A stretch of 9,137 nucleotides of DNA from Nitrospirota bacterium (GTDB lineage: Bacteria > Nitrospirota > Nitrospiria > Nitrospirales > Nitrospiraceae): positions 1 through 9,137 of the forward strand of contig JAIBHQ010000019.1 in assembly GCA_020028595.1 (NCBI GenBank), given 5' to 3'. Position 1 is the stretch's first letter; every line of letters starts with the position of its first letter. The translations under genes were made by a program, and so were the position numbers. The notes under the pieces are model-generated. The model ran no database searches. It saw only the letters and a program-made list of their open reading frames with translations, and had not been told where the DNA came from. Below, in pieces: positions 5,603 to 9,137 of the stretch.

Positions 5603-6871
5603 GTGAACGACACGGAAAAAACCTACCGGTTCGAGGATCAGCGCGACACCATCTATAAGGTGAATCCGGAGCATCCGGAAACCGCCACGCTGCCGCTGCA
5701 GCGCACGGAAGAATTATTGCTCAACATGGGGCCGCAGCATCCGAGCACGCACGGGGTGTTGAAGGTCATCCTCGAATTGGAAGGCGAGCGGCTGGTGAAG
5801 TCCACGCCGGTGTTGGGCTACCTGCATCGCGGAGTGGAAAAGCTGGCCGAGGACGGGACCTACCACCAGTTCATCCCCCACACCGACCGTCTCGATTACG
5901 TCTGTGCGATGTACAATAACTTCGCCTATTGCCGTGCCGTCGAGAAGCTCATGAACATCACGGTGCCGGAGCGGGCCGAGTATCTCCGGACGATTGTGGC
6001 GGAGGTGCAGCGGATCATCGGCCATCAGTTCTGGCTGGGAACGCAGGCGCTCGACATCGGCGCGATGACGGTGTTCTTCTACACGTTCCGGGATCGCGAG
6101 ATTCTCCTGGACTGGTTCGACGAGCTGTGCGGCGCGCGCCTGACGACGAGCTGGTACCGCATCGGGGGCGTCGAGCGCGACCTCACGCCGTCGCTGATTG
6201 CAAAATTGCGGGCGTTCCTCGATTATTTTCCGCCCAAGATCGACGAGTACCAGGTCTTCCTCGAGAAAAACCGCATCTGGCTTGCGCGTACCAAGGGCGT
6301 AGCGGTGATTTCGGCGGAGGATGCGCTGAGTTTCGGGTTGAGCGGTCCCACGCTGCGCGGCTCCGGCGTGGACTACGACATGCGGAAACACAACGGCGGG
6401 TACGCCGCCTATCCCAATTGCGACTTCAACGTGCCGGTCGGCAAGAACGGCGATACCTACGACCGGTATTGGATTCGCGTGATGGAACTCTACGAGAGCG
6501 TGAAGATCGTCAAGCAATGCCTCGACCAGATGCAGGACGGGCCGATCATGGCCAACGTCCCGAGCGTCACGCTGCCGCCGAAGGATCGCGTTTTCACGAA
6601 CCTGGATTCCATGATCCAGCAGTTCAAGCTCTTCTCGCAGGGGTTCGATGCCCCTCCGGGCGAGATCTATTGCGGCACCGAGGCCCACAAGGGGGAGCTC
6701 GGGTTTTATATCGTCAGCACGGGTGGCGGGAAGCCGTACCGGATGAAGATCCGCTCGCCCTCCTTTATTCACATGGGCGCATTCGATCATATGTCGCGCG
6801 GGTACATGATTGCCGACGCGGTCACGATCTTCGGGACCTACGATATTGTGATGGGGGAGTGTGACCGATGA
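5603..6871 (+). CDS. nuoD: NADH-quinone oxidoreductase subunit D
   Basis: NuoD (49-kDa subunit) forms the quinone-binding cavity with NuoB. The 422-residue protein has the family motif NMGPQHPSTHGVL (41-53), GYLHRGVEKLAE, TDRLDYV, GALTTSWYRIGG-like sequence (CGARLTTSWYRIGG) and the C-terminal IRSPSFIHM and GECDR end. The quinone head-group residues correspond to His50 in the STHG loop and Tyr99 in LDYV. The last motif, usually GxVDR or similar, has a Cys before DR here, a minor change. The start is GTG 5603 with AGAAGG at 5591-5596, one base after nuoC. It is not fused to nuoC as in E. coli. The stop TGA lies 3 bases before the second inverted heptamer element. Confidence 0.96.
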   Translation: MNDTEKTYRFEDQRDTIYKVNPEHPETATLPLQRTEELLLNMGPQHPSTHGVLKVILELEGERLVKSTPVLGYLHRGVEKLAEDGTYHQFIPHTDRLDYVCAMYNNFAYCRAVEKLMNITVPERAEYLRTIVAEVQRIIGHQFWLGTQALDIGAMTVFFYTFRDREILLDWFDELCGARLTTSWYRIGGVERDLTPSLIAKLRAFLDYFPPKIDEYQVFLEKNRIWLARTKGVAVISAEDALSFGLSGPTLRGSGVDYDMRKHNGGYAAYPNCDFNVPVGKNGDTYDRYWIRVMELYESVKIVKQCLDQMQDGPIMANVPSVTLPPKDRVFTNLDSMIQQFKLFSQGFDAPPGEIYCGTEAHKGELGFYIVSTGGGKPYRMKIRSPSFIHMGAFDHMSRGYMIADAVTIFGTYDIVMGECDR

Positions 6872-6874
6872 GAA

Positions 6875-6961
6875 GTGCTGAGTGCTGGGCGATGAGTGCT
6901 GAGCGTAAGAAAATAAAACGCAAAGCATCTTATTCAGGACTCAGCACTCAGGACTCAGAAC
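6875..6961 (+). repeat. Inverted heptamer-repeat element between nuoD and nuoG
   Basis: The left arm is four tandem 7-base units (6875-6902): GTGCTGA, GTGCTGG, GCGATGA, GTGCTGA. The right arm, read on the minus strand from 6961 to 6934, is GTTCTGA, GTCCTGA, GTGCTGA, GTCCTGA. A 31-base A-rich centre (6903-6933) lies between. Unit by unit the arms match at 22 of 28 positions, and G-U pairs add to this in RNA. The element starts 3 bases after the nuoD stop and ends 10 bases before the nuoG ATG, leaving TGAGGAAACC, which supplies the nuoG ribosome site. Confidence 0.87.
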
Positions 6962-6971
6962 TGAGGAAACC

Positions 6972-9137
6972 ATGGGTTTAAAACCGGCGACCAATCCTGA
7001 CGTTGAAGCGGCGTCGATCGAACTGACGATCGACGGCAGGACCGTCACGGCCAAAGACGGTGTCTCGCTCTACGACGTGATCTCGAGCACCGGGAAGATC
7101 ATCCCGGCCATGTGCTACCACTATACCTTCGATCCCTTCGGCTCCTGCGGCATGTGCCTCGTGATGCAGGAGGGAAAGAAGTCGCCCGTCCGTTCCTGCA
7201 CGGCCAAGGCCGCGGCCGGCATGATCGTCCGTACGGAAGGCGACGATCTGTTCCAGGCCAGGAAAAAAGCGGTCGAGAAACATCTCTCGGTGCATCCGCT
7301 GGACTGCCCGGTCTGCGACGCGGACGGCCACTGCGAATTGCAGGACATGGCGTTCCAGCACCAGGTCACCACGCTGGCCAACGCCAAGCAGAAGCTGATT
7401 CCGGAGGATACGCGCAGTCTCGTGCTCGACTTCAACATGAACCGCTGCATCGCCTGCGGCGAGTGCATCAACATCTGCAAGGACGTGCAGATGATCGACG
7501 CGCTGCAGTTCATCAAGAAGGGCGGGTTCACCCAGGTCGTGGCAAAAGGCGATACGCAGCTGGCCTGTGAATTCTGCGGCGACTGTCTTGCGGTCTGTCC
7601 GGTCGGCGCGATCACGAACAAGTTCTCCAAGTATCTGTACAAGCCCTGGCAGCTCAAGAAGACGACGACTACCTGCAATTACTGCGGCGACGGCTGCCAG
7701 ATGCAGGTTGAAACCAAGGACAACGAAGTCGTGCGCGTGACCTCGCCGCTGTCCTGGAAGAATAAATGGGGCGACCGGTCGGAGACGGCCCAGGGTCACG
7801 GCGGCCTCTGTGTGCGCGGGCGGTTCGGGTTTCAGTTCATCGACAGCAAGGCGCGCCTCGTGCAGCCGCTGATCCGGAAGGGCGCGAAACTGGCGGAGTC
7901 GCCCTGGATCGAAACCATCGAGACGGTGGTCGGCCGCCTGGCCGACATCAAAGCCAAATACGGGCCGAACGCCGTCGCGGGACTCATCACCGCCCACTGC
8001 AGCAACGAAGAGCTGTATCTCTTCCAGAAGCTGATGCGCGCCGCGATCGGCACCAACCAGCTCGACAGCAGCGCGCGCTACGGGCACCTGAATTTCATCC
8101 ACGCGGTGCGGCACGCCCTGGGCGCGGGCCGGATGACGAACGATTCGGCGGACATCACGAAGGCCAAGGCGATTCTGGTGGTGGGTTCCAACGTCACGGA
8201 AACGAATCCGGTCTTCAGCCTGCGGGTGAAAGAAGCGATCCGCGTCTACAAGTCGCAGGTGATCGTCGTGGATTCGGCCAACACCAATCTTGCCAAGCTG
8301 GCGTCGCATCCGGTGCTGGTCAGGCCCGGCACGGAAGGCCTGTTCGTGAAGGGGCTCCTCAAGTCCGTGATCGAGCAGGACCTGATCGATACCGAGGTGA
8401 CCGGCAGGCATGCGCAGGCTCTGGCCGCGCTCAAGCAGGCGGTGGCGGGACTCTCGCTCGACGCGGTCGTCTCCGCGACCGGTGTTTCAGAAGATCAGAT
8501 CAACGAAGCGGCGACGGTCTTCGCGGAAGCGCCGCGTTCGGTCATCATCTGCGGGGAAGGCATCGTTCGCCGTCCCAATGGCTACCAGCACGTGCTCGCG
8601 TTGATCGATCTGCTCTGGGTGACGGGCAAGCTGGGGAAGCCCGGCTGCGGGATCAACACGGTGACCGAGGAAGCCAACGAGCAGGGCGCGGTGGACATGG
8701 GGACGTCGCCGGAATTTCTTCCCGGCCAGGTGGCGTTCGATAATGATGACGCACGCACGAAGTTCTCCAAGGCCTGGAGCACGCCGCTGCCGAACAAGGG
8801 CACCGGCGTGGGACTCATGGACATTCTGAAGAAATGCCGGAACGGGGAGATCAAGGCGCTCTATCTGGTCGGTGAAAATCCGCTGGGCACCCTGCCGGCT
8901 TCCGCGGAGGTCAAGGCGGCGCTGGAGAAGCTGGAGCTGCTGATTGTCCAGGACCCGTTCATGACGGAGACGGCGCAGCTCGCGCATATCGTCCTGCCGG
9001 CCTGCACCTTCGCCGAAAAAGACGGCACGATGACGAGTCAGGACGGCAAGGTCCAGCGCATCCGGCAGACCATGGACCCGATCGGCGAGAGCCTGCCCGA
9101 TTGGCAGATCCTGGCGGCCGTCGGCAGCGGGCTTGGC
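6972..9137 (+). CDS. nuoG: NADH-quinone oxidoreductase subunit G with formate-dehydrogenase-like domain (partial, C-terminus beyond window)
   Basis: 722 residues are visible. NuoG is the large Fe-S subunit of the peripheral arm and carries electrons toward the Q-module. Cluster ligands in order: [2Fe-2S] Cys48, 59, 62, 76; His-Cys [4Fe-4S] His108, Cys112, 115, 121; two ferredoxin-type [4Fe-4S] sets, Cys159, 162, 165, 169 and Cys199, 202, 205, 209; then the N7-type set Cys235, 238, 242, 280. From about 281 on, it follows formate dehydrogenase alpha subunits closely (VGSNVTETNP, NEQGAVDMG, LVGENPLGT, IVQDPFMTET). Of the four formate-site residues, Lys is Arg282, Sec/Cys is Gly371 and Arg is Thr565; only His372 remains, so formate oxidation is not expected. 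The start ATG 6972 has TGAGGA just upstream. No nuoE or nuoF precedes it. Alternative: a diverged formate dehydrogenase alpha subunit, less likely given the operon. Confidence 0.9.
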   Translation, partial: MGLKPATNPDVEAASIELTIDGRTVTAKDGVSLYDVISSTGKIIPAMCYHYTFDPFGSCGMCLVMQEGKKSPVRSCTAKAAAGMIVRTEGDDLFQARKKAVEKHLSVHPLDCPVCDADGHCELQDMAFQHQVTTLANAKQKLIPEDTRSLVLDFNMNRCIACGECINICKDVQMIDALQFIKKGGFTQVVAKGDTQLACEFCGDCLAVCPVGAITNKFSKYLYKPWQLKKTTTTCNYCGDGCQMQVETKDNEVVRVTSPLSWKNKWGDRSETAQGHGGLCVRGRFGFQFIDSKARLVQPLIRKGAKLAESPWIETIETVVGRLADIKAKYGPNAVAGLITAHCSNEELYLFQKLMRAAIGTNQLDSSARYGHLNFIHAVRHALGAGRMTNDSADITKAKAILVVGSNVTETNPVFSLRVKEAIRVYKSQVIVVDSANTNLAKLASHPVLVRPGTEGLFVKGLLKSVIEQDLIDTEVTGRHAQALAALKQAVAGLSLDAVVSATGVSEDQINEAATVFAEAPRSVIICGEGIVRRPNGYQHVLALIDLLWVTGKLGKPGCGINTVTEEANEQGAVDMGTSPEFLPGQVAFDNDDARTKFSKAWSTPLPNKGTGVGLMDILKKCRNGEIKALYLVGENPLGTLPASAEVKAALEKLELLIVQDPFMTETAQLAHIVLPACTFAEKDGTMTSQDGKVQRIRQTMDPIGESLPDWQILAAVGSGLG

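Noticed and set aside
5714..6928. A 404-codon minus-strand frame opposite nuoD
   Set aside because: Antisense shadow of a GC-rich gene; nuoD is certain, and the shadow protein has no domain.
6875..6961. Rho-independent terminator ending the operon at nuoD
   Set aside because: The hairpin arms are long and imperfect, there is no U-tract after them, and nuoG follows with its own ribosome site in the same direction.
6978..8411. A 477-codon minus-strand frame opposite nuoG
   Set aside because: Antisense shadow created by the codon bias of nuoG; His/Arg/Asp-rich without known motifs.
6972..9137. An active formate dehydrogenase alpha subunit
   Set aside because: The Sec/Cys, Lys and Arg of the active site are replaced by Gly371, Arg282 and Thr565, and the gene sits in a nuo operon directly after nuoD.

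Overview
This is a GC-rich stretch (about 60% by eye) of a Gram-negative bacterial chromosome. Two genes read leftward (1-3340). After a divergent intergenic region with one probable small gene (3341-4110), a rightward complex I (nuo) operon begins and runs off the right edge. The OmpA-domain protein with a signal peptide implies an outer membrane. The gene order nuoA-B-C-D-G, with nuoE and nuoF missing between D and G, and the style of the proteins fit a Nitrospira-like organism (Nitrospirota). That placement is an inference; no rRNA or marker gene is present to prove it.

Left part: a PriA-family protein (1-1897, minus, C-terminus outside the window) keeps the DNA-binding region and all eight zinc cysteines. 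Its Walker A, DEEH and AGRAGR helicase motifs are replaced, so it looks like a helicase-dead PriA. Its likely promoter puts the -10 box five bases before the ATG, which suggests a leaderless mRNA. Upstream lies an exported protein with two repeated beta-rich modules and a C-terminal OmpA peptidoglycan-binding domain (1949-3340, minus), with a near-consensus promoter and a strong Shine-Dalgarno sequence. A divergent promoter carrying an 18-base perfect palindrome may drive a 64-residue basic protein (3497-3691).

Right part: nuoA overlaps nuoB by 10 bases, and nuoC and nuoD are one base apart. Two larger gaps, nuoB-nuoC and nuoD-nuoG, are each filled almost completely by an unusual element: several 7-base units, a central stretch of about 30 bases, then several 7-base units in inverted orientation. 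Each right arm ends exactly 10 bases before the next start codon. The two elements share layout and placement but have different unit sequences (GTGATGA/GTAACGC versus GTNCTGA). They should form long hairpins between cistrons and are the most unusual feature here.

The encoded proteins form the Q-module (NuoB, C, D), one membrane subunit (NuoA) and the Fe-S arm (NuoG) of a proton-pumping quinone oxidoreductase. With no NuoE/F in the visible cluster, NADH may not be the direct electron donor unless those genes lie elsewhere. NuoG has a full set of Fe-S ligands, and its C-terminal domain aligns well with formate dehydrogenase alpha subunits, but three of four catalytic residues are changed. It therefore looks like an electron-carrying scaffold descended from a formate dehydrogenase.
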